A stretch of DNA of 64,000 nucleotides from JAMXLO01 sp963812505 (GTDB lineage: Bacteria > Pseudomonadota > Alphaproteobacteria > Acetobacterales > Acetobacteraceae), in assembly GCA_963812505.1 (NCBI GenBank), contig CAWEVM010000023.1, positions 62,001 through 126,000 on the forward strand, read 5' to 3'. The notes beneath the pieces are model-generated. The model saw only the letters and a list, made by a program, of their open reading frames with translations, was not told the DNA's origin and made no database searches. The position numbers were made by a program, and so were the translations under genes. Positions 19,319-27,832 of the stretch are shown here, piece after piece; positions within the stretch are counted from its first letter, which is position 1, and every line of letters begins with the position of its first letter.

Positions 19319-19319
19319 A

Positions 19320-20663
19320 CTACCCCTCCGCATAGGGATTCCGCGTCCCCCGCAACTGCAGCCGGATCGGCGTGCCCGGCAGCTCGAAGGCCTCCCGCAG
19401 GCTGTTGACCAGATACCGTTGGTAATCCTCCGGCAGCCGCTCCGCCCGCGTACCGAACGCGACGAAGGTCGGCGGCCGCGCCTTGGCCTGGGTGATGTAC
19501 CGCAGCTTCAACCGCCGCCCGCTGACCAGCGGCGGCGGGTGCCGTGCCAGCGCCTGCTCGAACCAGCGGTTCAGCCCCGCGGTCGGCAGCCTGGTGTTCC
19601 ACACCGCATGCGCCCGCCGCACCGCCGGCAGCAGCCGGTCCATCCCCGCCCCAGTCATCGCCGAGAGCGTCACCACCGGCACCCCCCGCAGCTGCGTCAG
19701 GCTCATCTCAAGCCGTTCAGTCACCGCCCGCCGCGCCGCCGACCGGTCCGCCACTGCGTCCCACTTGTTCAGCGCGATCACGCAGGCGCGTCCCTCGCGC
19801 TCGATCAGTTGGGCGATCTGCAGGTCCTGGTCGTGCAGGCCTTCGTCGGCGTCCACCACCAGCACCACGACCTCCGCCAGCTTCAGCGCACCGATCGCCG
19901 CTCCCACCGCCAGCTTCTCCAGCGGCGCCTCGATCCGTGCCTTGCGCCGCAAGCCGGCGGTGTCCACCAGTTCGATCGTCCCCGCAGGGTCCTCCAGCAC
20001 CACCGACACCGCATCCCGCGTCAGTCCCGGCTCCGGACCGGTCAGCATGCGCTCTTCGCCGATCAGCCGGTTCAGCAAGGTAGACTTCCCAGCGTTCGGC
20101 CGCCCCACGATCGCCAGCTTCAGCGGTCGTACGCCCTCCTCCGGAACGTCCTCCCGTATTTCCCGCGGCGTCGGCAGCCGGTCGGCGATCTCGCTCATCA
20201 GCTCCGAGATCCCCTCCCCGTGCTCAGCCGATACAGCGACCGGTTCGCCAAAGCCCAGTTCGAACGCGTCCAGCACCGAGGACCGCGCCGACCGCCCCTC
20301 AGCCTTGTTCGCCACCAGCAGCACAGAGCGTCCCTGCCGCCGCAGCCACTGGGCAAAGTGGCGGTCTGCCGGCGTGACGCCCGTTCGCGCATCGACCACG
20401 AACACCACGACATCGGCCGCCGCCGTCGCCACTCCGGAGCCCTCGCGCATCCGCCCCGCCAGCGTCTCAGGTGCCGCCTCCTCCAACCCGGCGGTATCGA
20501 CCAGCCGGACCTGCCGGCCCCGCAGCAGCGCCTCCGCCTCCTTCCGGTCGCGGGTGACGCCGGGCGTATCCGACACCAGTGCCAGCCGCCGGCCGGCCAG
20601 CCGGTTGAACAGCGTGCTCTTTCCCACATTCGGCCGGCCGGCGATGACGACCAGGGGCAGCAC
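19320..20663 (-). CDS. der: Ribosome biogenesis GTPase Der (EngA)
   Basis: Double-domain GTPase needed for 50S ribosome assembly, 447 residues. The two P-loops are GRPNVGKS (9-16) and GRPNAGKS (about 181-188), each followed by DTPGVTRDR- and GLTRDAV-type switch regions and by DTAGL. NKWD gives guanine specificity in the second domain, NKAE in the first. The C-terminal KH-like domain ends RNPYAEG. The start is GTG at 20663, 6 bases after the bamB stop, in the conserved bamB-der order. Confidence 0.95.
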   Translation of the reverse strand: MLPLVVIAGRPNVGKSTLFNRLAGRRLALVSDTPGVTRDRKEAEALLRGRQVRLVDTAGLEEAAPETLAGRMREGSGVATAAADVVVFVVDARTGVTPADRHFAQWLRRQGRSVLLVANKAEGRSARSSVLDAFELGFGEPVAVSAEHGEGISELMSEIADRLPTPREIREDVPEEGVRPLKLAIVGRPNAGKSTLLNRLIGEERMLTGPEPGLTRDAVSVVLEDPAGTIELVDTAGLRRKARIEAPLEKLAVGAAIGALKLAEVVVLVVDADEGLHDQDLQIAQLIEREGRACVIALNKWDAVADRSAARRAVTERLEMSLTQLRGVPVVTLSAMTGAGMDRLLPAVRRAHAVWNTRLPTAGLNRWFEQALARHPPPLVSGRRLKLRYITQAKARPPTFVAFGTRAERLPEDYQRYLVNSLREAFELPGTPIRLQLRGTRNPYAEG

Positions 20664-20669
20664 GGCGGA

Positions 20670-21998
20670 TCAGCGCAACGCCAGCAGCCTGCCGTCGTCC
20701 GTCACCACGAACACGGTGCCGCCTGCCACAATCGGTCCGAGCGATGCCGCCCCGGACAGTTTCTGCTGGCCCAGAATCTCGCCGGTATAGGGACTGACCG
20801 CCAGAGCCTGATTATTTGTCCCAGCCACCACCAGCCGGTCGCCCGCCAACAGTGGCCCAAACCAGGTGATCGGATCCTTCTGCTTCTCAGGATCTTCCCA
20901 ACGCGGCAGCTCGGTGACCCATGCCACCCGGCCATCGTCGCGGTTCAGCGCCGCGATCTTCTGCTCGAGCGACACGATGAACAGCCAAGACCCCGCCGCC
21001 CACGGACTATCCTCGCCCGCGACCTCGCGCTCCCACAGCCGCCGGCCGCTCGGCAGATCGATGGCAGCCGCCAGCCCTCCGACACTCATCGCATAGACCT
21101 TGCCATCGCTCACCACCGGCAGCCCGCGCACCGCGGAGACATCCACCAGGCCCCGGCTGCCCACCGAGGTTGTCAGTGTGTCAGTCCACACGGGAGTGCC
21201 ACTTTCCGCATGCAGGGTCGCCAGTTCGCCCGAACCGAAGCCGCCTACGACCAATCCGTCGGTGTAGGCGGGCGCCGGTCGCCCCAGCAGGCTCGTTGCC
21301 GGATTGGCGGCCTGGTACGACCAGAGTTGCCGTCCATCGTCAGTCGCCAGCGCCAGCATGCGATCCTGGATGGTGGTGACGAACAGCCGGCCTTCCACCA
21401 CTGTGGGTGCCGATCGCGTGGGCGCGCCGAAGTTGCTCCGCCAGCGAACGGTGCCCTTGGCAGCATCCAGGGCGACCAGTTCCGCCAGCCCGTTCACCGC
21501 GTAGAGCGTGCCCTGATCGATCGCGAGGCCCCCGCCCACGTTGCTGCTGTCGTCTTCATCCTTCCGTGTGTCGAACCGCCAGACCCGCCTGCCGCCGGCG
21601 ACCTCGAACGCCGAGACCACAGCATCGGAGTCCATCACATAGACAATGCCCCCCGCCACCACGGGCTGGGCCATTATCTTGCGTCGATAACCGCCGCCCG
21701 CGCCGATATTCGCACTCCAGGCCTCGCCCAGGCGTTGGCCGGCGGCGAGGTGGCCCATGAAATGCGCCGGATTGCCCCCCGCCTGCGGCCAGGCAACGTT
21801 GCTGACCGCCGCCGGCAGTTCCACCTTCGGCACGCCCGCGTCCACCTTCAGAGTCCCGTGATCGGTCGAGATAGCCTCCCGCTTGCCCGGCAGCGGTGTC
21901 TTGTGCGTGCCAAACCAGTCGTCCCACAGGCCGCAACCGCCCAGAGCCAACGGCGCCAGCAGCGCGCTTCGTCGCGTGAGTCGCGTCATGCCGGTCAA
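20670..21998 (-). CDS. bamB: Outer membrane assembly lipoprotein BamB (PQQ-like beta-propeller)
   Basis: A 442-residue lipoprotein with PQQ-like beta-propeller repeats, expected to be part of the BAM complex that inserts outer-membrane proteins. The signal ends in a lipobox (LALGGC, Cys22). Repeated blade motifs such as GGIVYVMDSDAVVSAFEVAGGRRVWR and GTLYAVNGLAELVALDAAKG are visible. The position between a YfgM-like gene and der matches the conserved yfgM-bamB-der cluster. Its ATG overlaps the upstream stop by 4 bases (ATGA). Confidence 0.9.
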   Translation of the reverse strand: MTGMTRLTRRSALLAPLALGGCGLWDDWFGTHKTPLPGKREAISTDHGTLKVDAGVPKVELPAAVSNVAWPQAGGNPAHFMGHLAAGQRLGEAWSANIGAGGGYRRKIMAQPVVAGGIVYVMDSDAVVSAFEVAGGRRVWRFDTRKDEDDSSNVGGGLAIDQGTLYAVNGLAELVALDAAKGTVRWRSNFGAPTRSAPTVVEGRLFVTTIQDRMLALATDDGRQLWSYQAANPATSLLGRPAPAYTDGLVVGGFGSGELATLHAESGTPVWTDTLTTSVGSRGLVDVSAVRGLPVVSDGKVYAMSVGGLAAAIDLPSGRRLWEREVAGEDSPWAAGSWLFIVSLEQKIAALNRDDGRVAWVTELPRWEDPEKQKDPITWFGPLLAGDRLVVAGTNNQALAVSPYTGEILGQQKLSGAASLGPIVAGGTVFVVTDDGRLLALR

Positions 21999-22660
21999 CC
22001 GCCGAGCCGGCTCAGCAGGCCGCTTGCCCGTCCGCGAACGCCATTCGGCGCCGTGGCGTCCTGAGCCAGACGGCGCAACGACGCGCGGGCCTGATCCGTC
22101 TTCCCCTGTCGCAGGTCCAGCAGCGCCAACTGCTCCTCGGCCAGCGCATGCCAGGGATTCTCCGGCGCAGCGAGAGCCTTGAGCCGCGCCAGCAGCAGTG
22201 ATGGATCACCGGTGTCGATCTGATGCTGCGCCCATAGCAGGCTCGCAAGGTCGCGCAGCAAAGGATCGACCGACAAATCGCCCGCCACCTGATCCCACAG
22301 TGCCGAGGCACCTTGCAGATCGCCCGCATCCGCCTTCAGCGCCGCCTCACGCAGTCGCGCCAGCGTTGCGTAGCCCTCCGGGGAGGCTGTCGCCAGTTTC
22401 GAGAATGTGGCAACAGCGGCTGTGCGGCTCGCTTCGCTGGTGCCCGCGGCGGTCGCATTCGCCAAATTCATCGCGATCAGGTACTGCGCGGCCGCAGCCC
22501 GATCCTGCCGCGCCTCATACCAGCTCCAACCCTGCCAGCCGACCACAGCCCCCACGATCAGCACCATTCCCGCCACGATCAGCCCGCCGTAACGCTTCAG
22601 CAGTTGCTGCGCACGTTCGGCGCGTAGTTCCTCATCGACTTCGTCGAATATGTCGACCAC
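21995..22660 (-). CDS. YfgM-like tetratricopeptide membrane protein
   Basis: A 221-residue protein with a short cytoplasmic N-terminus (DIFDEVDEELRAERAQQLLKRYGG), one membrane segment (about 25-45) and a periplasmic TPR-like helical region. This layout and the place before bamB fit the YfgM/TPR_21 family, linked in other bacteria to the SecYEG translocon and periplasmic chaperones. GTG 22660 is chosen because GGGAG lies 5 bases upstream; an in-frame ATG at 22714 would add 18 residues. Confidence 0.85.
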   Translation of the reverse strand: MVDIFDEVDEELRAERAQQLLKRYGGLIVAGMVLIVGAVVGWQGWSWYEARQDRAAAAQYLIAMNLANATAAGTSEASRTAAVATFSKLATASPEGYATLARLREAALKADAGDLQGASALWDQVAGDLSVDPLLRDLASLLWAQHQIDTGDPSLLLARLKALAAPENPWHALAEEQLALLDLRQGKTDQARASLRRLAQDATAPNGVRGRASGLLSRLGG

Positions 22661-22784
22661 GTGGGCTCCCGCACGATTCGCTGCTATTGCCGCTCCGCCG
22701 GCGCGGCGGACCATAGCGACGCACCCGCAGGCCCGCAAACGCGATGCAAACCATCGATTTACCTGAGAGGCGCATGCTGTCGGC

Positions 22785-23153
22785 GTGAGATGCGTGCTGA
22801 TCCTGCTGTTGCTGCTCGCCGGCTGCGTTACGCCTGAACAGGCGGCAACGATCGGCGTCGGCGTCACCGTTGGCAGCTTCGCGGTGATCCAGCGCAGCCC
22901 GTTCGACGCACTTTACTCGATCCTCTCGGGCAAGGACTGCTCGCTGGTCCGCTTAGATCAAGGCAAGAGCTACTGCCGCCCGATGGAACCGCTCCCCGAG
23001 GCACCACCATACTGCACGCGCAGTCTCGGCGTGTCCGATTGCTGGCGCGACCCGGCAAGCCTGCCCGACCAGCCGCCGCAAGTGGCTGACGGACCGCGAA
23101 CGCTCACGCCGGCCCAGGAGGCCGACCGCACCCGGTCCTGGCCCAACCTCTGA
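22785..23153 (+). CDS. Small lipoprotein, function unknown
   Basis: A 122-residue protein with a short signal sequence and lipobox LLAGC (about residues 10-14), so probably anchored in the outer membrane. After a short helical stretch (ATIGVGVTVGSFAVIQRSP) come four cysteines (KDC, SYC, PYC, SDC), enough for two disulfides, and a proline-rich tail. The start is GTG 22785; GTG 22794 is also possible. It is divergent from the YfgM-like gene. No family recognised. Confidence 0.7.
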   Translation: MRCVLILLLLLAGCVTPEQAATIGVGVTVGSFAVIQRSPFDALYSILSGKDCSLVRLDQGKSYCRPMEPLPEAPPYCTRSLGVSDCWRDPASLPDQPPQVADGPRTLTPAQEADRTRSWPNL

Positions 23154-23175
23154 TGGTTGCATCGGTCACCGCGCG

Positions 23176-23772
23176 TCAGTGCATGGCCGCAGCGATGTCC
23201 TTTTCGGTCTGTCGCAATACATCGACGATCGCCGCCCTCATCGCATCCGCGATCGCCGGCGGCTGATCGCCACCAAGCCTGACCTCGGCAGCGACTGTCC
23301 GTTGCAGAAGCACTGTCGTTGACCCCTGTCGCTGGTCGATCAGCACCAGCGCCAATGCCACCCGCGCCAAACCGGTGTTCGGGTCGGCAACGAACGTGTC
23401 GAGCTCACCCTCGAGTACCAGATCCGCATTGAGTCTGCTGCCAGGCGCCACCACCGCACTGAACCGTCCGGAGTCGGCCAACCATTGTCGCAGATCGTTT
23501 TCAACCGCCTGTGCCGGGGGCACCGCCCATTGTTCATAGAAGTCCACATGCAGGCTGCCATCGCGCTGCAGCCATTGCATGCCGCGCGCATCGAGGCCGG
23601 GACCGGCCCGCACGGTGCGCAAGAGCAGAACGCGACCACGTTGGTTACGCGGCACCACGGACGGCCGATTGACATCGAGTGGCCAATCGCGCCGCTGCAC
23701 GTACGGCGCCTGCGGCAGCAATGAACAGCCGCTGAGCGAGGCTATACCCGCCAGCACCCAGCGGCGTCTCAT
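23176..23772 (-). CDS. ABC-type transport auxiliary lipoprotein (PqiC/ABC_trans_aux family)
   Basis: A 198-residue lipoprotein (lipobox SLSGC, Cys16) that would sit in the outer membrane as the acceptor-side partner of an MCE transporter. The region RGRVLLLRTVRAGPGLDARGMQWLQRDG...VDFYEQWAVPPAQ is typical of the family. It is the last gene of the five-gene minus-strand operon and overlaps the MlaD-type gene by 4 bases (ATGA). Confidence 0.85.
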   Translation of the reverse strand: MRRRWVLAGIASLSGCSLLPQAPYVQRRDWPLDVNRPSVVPRNQRGRVLLLRTVRAGPGLDARGMQWLQRDGSLHVDFYEQWAVPPAQAVENDLRQWLADSGRFSAVVAPGSRLNADLVLEGELDTFVADPNTGLARVALALVLIDQRQGSTTVLLQRTVAAEVRLGGDQPPAIADAMRAAIVDVLRQTEKDIAAAMH

Positions 23773-24791
23773 CGCACCGGCTCGGAGGCACGTGGCGGTG
23801 GCTGCGCAAACACCTGCGCCGGGTAGCGACGCAGTTCATCGGTCATCTGGCGCAGGTTCTGCGCGGTCGCCTGCATATCACGCAGCAGGGGGATAAGGCC
23901 CTGCTCCACGTCCGCCGTGCCGTTTCCGGCCCGCTGCGCCGTCGCCTGGACCGATGCGATCAACGCCGGCAGCCTGGCCGCCGCGGTGGCGAACTGATCC
24001 GCCGCCATGCCGGCATTGGCCAGCAGCTTCTGCATCTGCTGCCCCTGCACTGTGTCGCGCAACGCCTCCGATGAATGCCTGATGTCAGCGGTCATTCCCG
24101 GCAGATCGGCCGCACGCAGGGCCTCGTCGGTGTTGCGCAGCAGCGTGGTCGCCCGCACCAGCGCGTTGTGTATGTCACCACTGGCAAGGTTGGTTCGCAG
24201 CTCGGTGAACAGGTCGCTCACCTGAGCCGACAGCTTGTCCATATCGATCGCATTCAGCTTCGCCAGCACATGTTGAGCGGCGTCCTGCACCTGAAGGAAC
24301 GTACTGGGCATGGACGGGATGTACTCGGCCTTCGACTCCCACGGGATAGCCAATGGCGGATACTGCTTCGGATCGGCGAAATCCAGTTCGAGGTAGCTGA
24401 GTCCCGTGATCCCCTGCGAGGCAAGGCGCGCCCGCAACCCGAGCCGTACCGCCTCCTTGATATCCGGGAGGAGACCGACCTTTGCGAGGTCAACCTCGTA
24501 GCGCACGAACACGAGGCGATAGGTCTGGCTCTCGACCTCGATCGGTTGGCCGTTGCTGCCGTATTCCGCACTCACCAATCCGATACTGGTCACCCGGCCG
24601 ATCGTCACGCCACGATATTTGACGGTCGCACCAACCTCGAGACCCTGCACCGATTCACTGAAATAGGACTCGAACAGCGTGCCGTGCGCGATCTGGCCGC
24701 CGGCGAGAAACCAGATCAGCGCGATGAGCAGCGCGATCCCACCAAGGATCAGAAGACCGACGCGCAGATAGACACCACGTGCCTCCATCAC
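23769..24791 (-). CDS. MCE/MlaD domain protein (lipid transport system 2)
   Basis: A 340-residue inner-membrane-anchored periplasmic protein. One membrane segment (about 9-30) is followed by the MCE domain (about 38-120), seen as ESVQGLEVGATVKYRGVTIGRVTSIGL. After it comes a long helical region (about 160-310) that in the family forms a lipid-conducting channel. The GTG at 24791 overlaps the upstream stop (GTGA); the next codon, ATG 24788, is an equally good start. Together with the adjacent permease, ATPase and lipoprotein it makes a complete MCE transporter. Confidence 0.92.
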   Translation of the reverse strand: MMEARGVYLRVGLLILGGIALLIALIWFLAGGQIAHGTLFESYFSESVQGLEVGATVKYRGVTIGRVTSIGLVSAEYGSNGQPIEVESQTYRLVFVRYEVDLAKVGLLPDIKEAVRLGLRARLASQGITGLSYLELDFADPKQYPPLAIPWESKAEYIPSMPSTFLQVQDAAQHVLAKLNAIDMDKLSAQVSDLFTELRTNLASGDIHNALVRATTLLRNTDEALRAADLPGMTADIRHSSEALRDTVQGQQMQKLLANAGMAADQFATAAARLPALIASVQATAQRAGNGTADVEQGLIPLLRDMQATAQNLRQMTDELRRYPAQVFAQPPPRASEPVR

Positions 24792-25570
24792 GCGGCAGCC
24801 ACGGCTGGCAGTTCGCGACGAAAGAAGGCACGCACCGTCGGATGCAGGCTGGTGTCGCGCAATGTCCGCGGGTCGCCTTCAGCGATCACGCCGCCCGCAT
24901 CGGAGTACGCGGCACGATCCAGCATGATGCAGCGATCGGCGATTGCCAGGATCGACGCCAGCTCATGCGTCACCACGACAAAGGAAGCACCGAGATCCTG
25001 CCGCAGATCGAGGATCAACCGATCCAGTCCAGCCGAAGTGATCGGATCTAGCCCCGCGGAGGGTTCATCGAGCAACAGCAGAGGCGGATCGAGCGCCATC
25101 GCCCGTGCGATGCCGGCGCGCCGCGCCATGCCGCCGGAAATCTCCGCAGGGTTCAGCAGAGCGGCGTCACCCAGGCCGACCAGTCCGAGCTTCACGCGCG
25201 CCACGGCTTCGCACCCCTCGGGTGGCAGGTCAGTGAACATCTCGAGCGGCAACATGACGTTCTCAAGCAGGCTCATTGAGCCGAACAAGGCACCGGACTG
25301 GAACATCACGCCCATTTTGCGTTGCACCTCGCGCAGCGCCGCATCGCCAAGCGGGCCCGTGATGGTCCGGCCAAAGATCTCGATGCTTCCCGCGCTCGGA
25401 GTCAGCAGGCCGATCAACTGCCGCATCAATGTCGACTTGCCGCTGCCCGACCCGCCGAGGATGGCGAATATCTCACCCTGATGCACATTGAACGAGACGT
25501 TGCGGAAGATGCTTCGCGTGCCAAAGCGCTGCGCCACGCGGTCGACGCGGATGATCGTATCGCCGGTCAC
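24788..25570 (-). CDS. MCE-type lipid ABC transporter ATPase (system 2)
   Basis: Cytoplasmic ATPase of the second lipid transport system, 260 residues. Walker A GGSGSGKS (about 37-44), Q-loop MFQSGALFGSM, signature ISGGMARR and Walker B LLLLDEPSAGLDP are all present. The start is GTG at 25570, overlapping the permease stop (GTGA). The frame is open upstream, but that extension lies antisense-like inside the permease gene and has no recognisable content. Paralogous to the ATPase at 5105-5893. Confidence 0.92.
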   Translation of the reverse strand: MTGDTIIRVDRVAQRFGTRSIFRNVSFNVHQGEIFAILGGSGSGKSTLMRQLIGLLTPSAGSIEIFGRTITGPLGDAALREVQRKMGVMFQSGALFGSMSLLENVMLPLEMFTDLPPEGCEAVARVKLGLVGLGDAALLNPAEISGGMARRAGIARAMALDPPLLLLDEPSAGLDPITSAGLDRLILDLRQDLGASFVVVTHELASILAIADRCIMLDRAAYSDAGGVIAEGDPRTLRDTSLHPTVRAFFRRELPAVAAA

Positions 25571-26670
25571 AGGTTCAACCGATAGAAGACCAGGGCGAAC
25601 AGGCCATCCAGCACGATAGCGGCCACAATGCCTCCAACCACCGCCGCGGTGGTCGACAGACCGACCGCGCGCGGCCCGACACCCGTGCCAAGCCCCGCGC
25701 GGCAGCCGATCGCCGCCACCGCGATGCCAAAGCACACCGCCTTGAACAGGCCACCATAGACATCATGCGTGGTCACCCAGTTCTGTACCTGCATGGCGAT
25801 CGTTACCAGTGGAAAGCCGAAGCCGCGCAGCACCGTCGCCATGCCGAGCATACCGGCCAGGTCGAGCGTCAACGTCAGCACAGGCATCACCAGCATCGCC
25901 GCTATGATCCGTGGCAGCACCAGCATGGTCATCGGATCGATCCCCATGGTGATCAGGGCATCGACCTCCTCGTTCACCTTCATCGTGCCGATCTCTGCCG
26001 CGAAAGCCGAGCCGGTGCGTCCCGCGAGGATCACTGCCGCCAGGAGCGGACCGAGCTCGCGCACCAGACTGAGTGCCACCAGATTGGCCACGAATATGTC
26101 GGCGCCAAAGCGACGCATCGGCACTGCGGACTGGAACGCCAGGATCAGGCCGATCAGATAGCCGAGCATCAGCACCAGGGGGAGCGCTCGCACGCCGGCC
26201 TGATCGATGTAGCGCAGCAGATCGGACCAACGCAGCATGCGGTGGCGCGTCGGTAATTTGGCAATCGCGATCGCTGCCTCGCCAACGAAGGCGATGCTGG
26301 CGAATACCAGCCCGAATGCCATCGCGACAACGTCTCGCGCCGAGGGACGCGGCGCGGCCTCGCCGGTTGCGCCGTCATGGGCCGCCGCGCGAGCGCGAAC
26401 CAGCAATGCCGGCACGTGCTCCGGCGCGCCAATAAGTTCCGCCGCGTCACCGTGGGCCGCTTCGACGGCAGCGAGGAAGCCGGCTCCGGCTACGTCACTG
26501 AACGATACGGCGCTAAGGTCGAACGACAGCGGATGGCCGCGTGCGTGTCCCGCCGCCCGCATCGCCGGACGCCATACCGCACCGATCGACGCCGCGTCGA
26601 GCCGGCCCGCGAACACCATGATCGCGCGCCCCTCGCGCTGTTCGATGGACAGGCTGGTGGCCGTGCTCAA
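25567..26670 (-). CDS. STAS-MlaE fusion: lipid ABC transporter permease (system 2)
   Basis: A 367-residue fusion. Residues 1 to about 100 form a STAS domain (GRAIMVFAGRLDAASIG, LSFDLSAVSFSDVAGAGFLAAV), and residues 120-367 form an MlaE permease (GYLIGLILAFQSA, LVRELGPLLAAVILAGRTGSAFAAEIGTM). In the E. coli Mla system the STAS protein MlaB is separate and binds the ATPase, so the fusion joins regulator and permease in one chain. The TTG start at 26670 overlaps the stop of the binding-protein gene (TTGA). Confidence 0.9.
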   Translation of the reverse strand: MSTATSLSIEQREGRAIMVFAGRLDAASIGAVWRPAMRAAGHARGHPLSFDLSAVSFSDVAGAGFLAAVEAAHGDAAELIGAPEHVPALLVRARAAAHDGATGEAAPRPSARDVVAMAFGLVFASIAFVGEAAIAIAKLPTRHRMLRWSDLLRYIDQAGVRALPLVLMLGYLIGLILAFQSAVPMRRFGADIFVANLVALSLVRELGPLLAAVILAGRTGSAFAAEIGTMKVNEEVDALITMGIDPMTMLVLPRIIAAMLVMPVLTLTLDLAGMLGMATVLRGFGFPLVTIAMQVQNWVTTHDVYGGLFKAVCFGIAVAAIGCRAGLGTGVGPRAVGLSTTAAVVGGIVAAIVLDGLFALVFYRLNL

Positions 26671-27698
26671 TGCGTCAACCAGGTCTCGAACTGCTGGTGC
26701 AGCTTGGCGAGATTGTCGTGCCAGAATGCGGCATCCACGCGAACCGCGGCATTGAGATTGGCCGGCGCGGTCGGCGAGGTCTGCGCAAGCTCCGGCGGCA
26801 GCCCGTCATTGGCGCCTTTTGCCAGCCCGCCCTCGCCGAACAGCTCGACCAGACGCGCCTCGATCGCGGGCGTGCCAGCGAAGTAGAGGAACTGTGTCGC
26901 GGCTCGGAGGTTCGGACTGCCCTTCAGAATCGTCCAACTCTCGACATCATAGAGGCTTGCCGTCCACTGCACGCCGAAATTGCGGTGCGCTGTCCGGTTG
27001 ACGGCGCCGATCGCCGGTGCCAACGCACTGGTCATCAGCACATCGCCGGACGCCAATATGCGCGCCGCCTCGGCGTCGTCCTGCCACCACACGATATAGG
27101 GCTTTAGCTGATCCAGACGGCGAAAGGCGCGATCGACACCTTCCGAGGTGGCGAGTACCTTGTAGACGTCGGGCGGTGAGACGCCATCGGCGAACAGCGC
27201 GAACTCCAGATTGCCGCGGACGCCGCGGTGCAGCCCACGCTTGCCGGGGTACTTCGCGACATCCCAGAAATCCGCCCACCCGGGCGTGGCAGGAAACTTG
27301 TCTCGGTCCCAGGCGAGCACGAGGCTCGCCAGACCGGAGCCTACGCCACAATCGCTGACCGCCTGCGGCAGGTAGTGATCCTTGCCGCCGATCGCTGACC
27401 AGTCGAGCTTCTCAAACAGCCCCTCGGAGCAGCCGGTCGTCAGTTCGTCGCTATCCACCTGGACCAGATCCCAGACATTGTCCGGTGCCTTCGATTGCGT
27501 GCGGAGCGCGTCGATGCCGCCTCCCCAACTTTCGGACTGCACCGCAATGCCGGTCGCCGTGGTGAACGGCTGGATAAACACGCGCTTGATCGCCTCCTGA
27601 GTCGGACCACGCGCGACCACGGTCAGGTCACGCGCCGTGGCAATGCCGCACGAGAGCGCGAGGATCGCCGCGGCGGCCACAAGCGAGCGGACATGCAT
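26667..27698 (-). CDS. Periplasmic solute-binding protein, polyamine/iron type
   Basis: A 343-residue protein with a signal peptide (about 1-22, ending ATA) and the fold of the PotD/Fe(III)-type binding proteins: FIQPFTTATGIAVQSESWGGG, WDLVQVDSDEL, DCGVGSG, AWDRDKFPATPGWADFWDVAKYPGKRGL. These usually serve polyamine or iron ABC importers. Here the stop overlaps the start of an MCE permease by 4 bases, and no classical importer permease is present. The ligand is unknown; whether it works with the MCE complex is inference from the overlap. Confidence 0.87.
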   Translation of the reverse strand: MHVRSLVAAAAILALSCGIATARDLTVVARGPTQEAIKRVFIQPFTTATGIAVQSESWGGGIDALRTQSKAPDNVWDLVQVDSDELTTGCSEGLFEKLDWSAIGGKDHYLPQAVSDCGVGSGLASLVLAWDRDKFPATPGWADFWDVAKYPGKRGLHRGVRGNLEFALFADGVSPPDVYKVLATSEGVDRAFRRLDQLKPYIVWWQDDAEAARILASGDVLMTSALAPAIGAVNRTAHRNFGVQWTASLYDVESWTILKGSPNLRAATQFLYFAGTPAIEARLVELFGEGGLAKGANDGLPPELAQTSPTAPANLNAAVRVDAAFWHDNLAKLHQQFETWLTH

Positions 27699-27832
27699 CT
27701 ATGTTTGGCTCCGGGTTCCAGCTCTGCGGCGAAGCCCTACAATCCGCGAAATTGGCCGGAAGTGAAAGTCGGGGCTGCCTTGGCGCGCCCAGCGGCGGCG
27801 CGCTAGATGCTCTGACCATCCTGGAGACATGC

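Noticed and set aside
18444..22064. A 1206-codon open frame on the plus strand
   Set aside because: It runs antisense through der, bamB and the membrane protein gene, is dominated by Arg, Pro, His and Gln, and has no recognisable domain. It is an artefact of high GC content.
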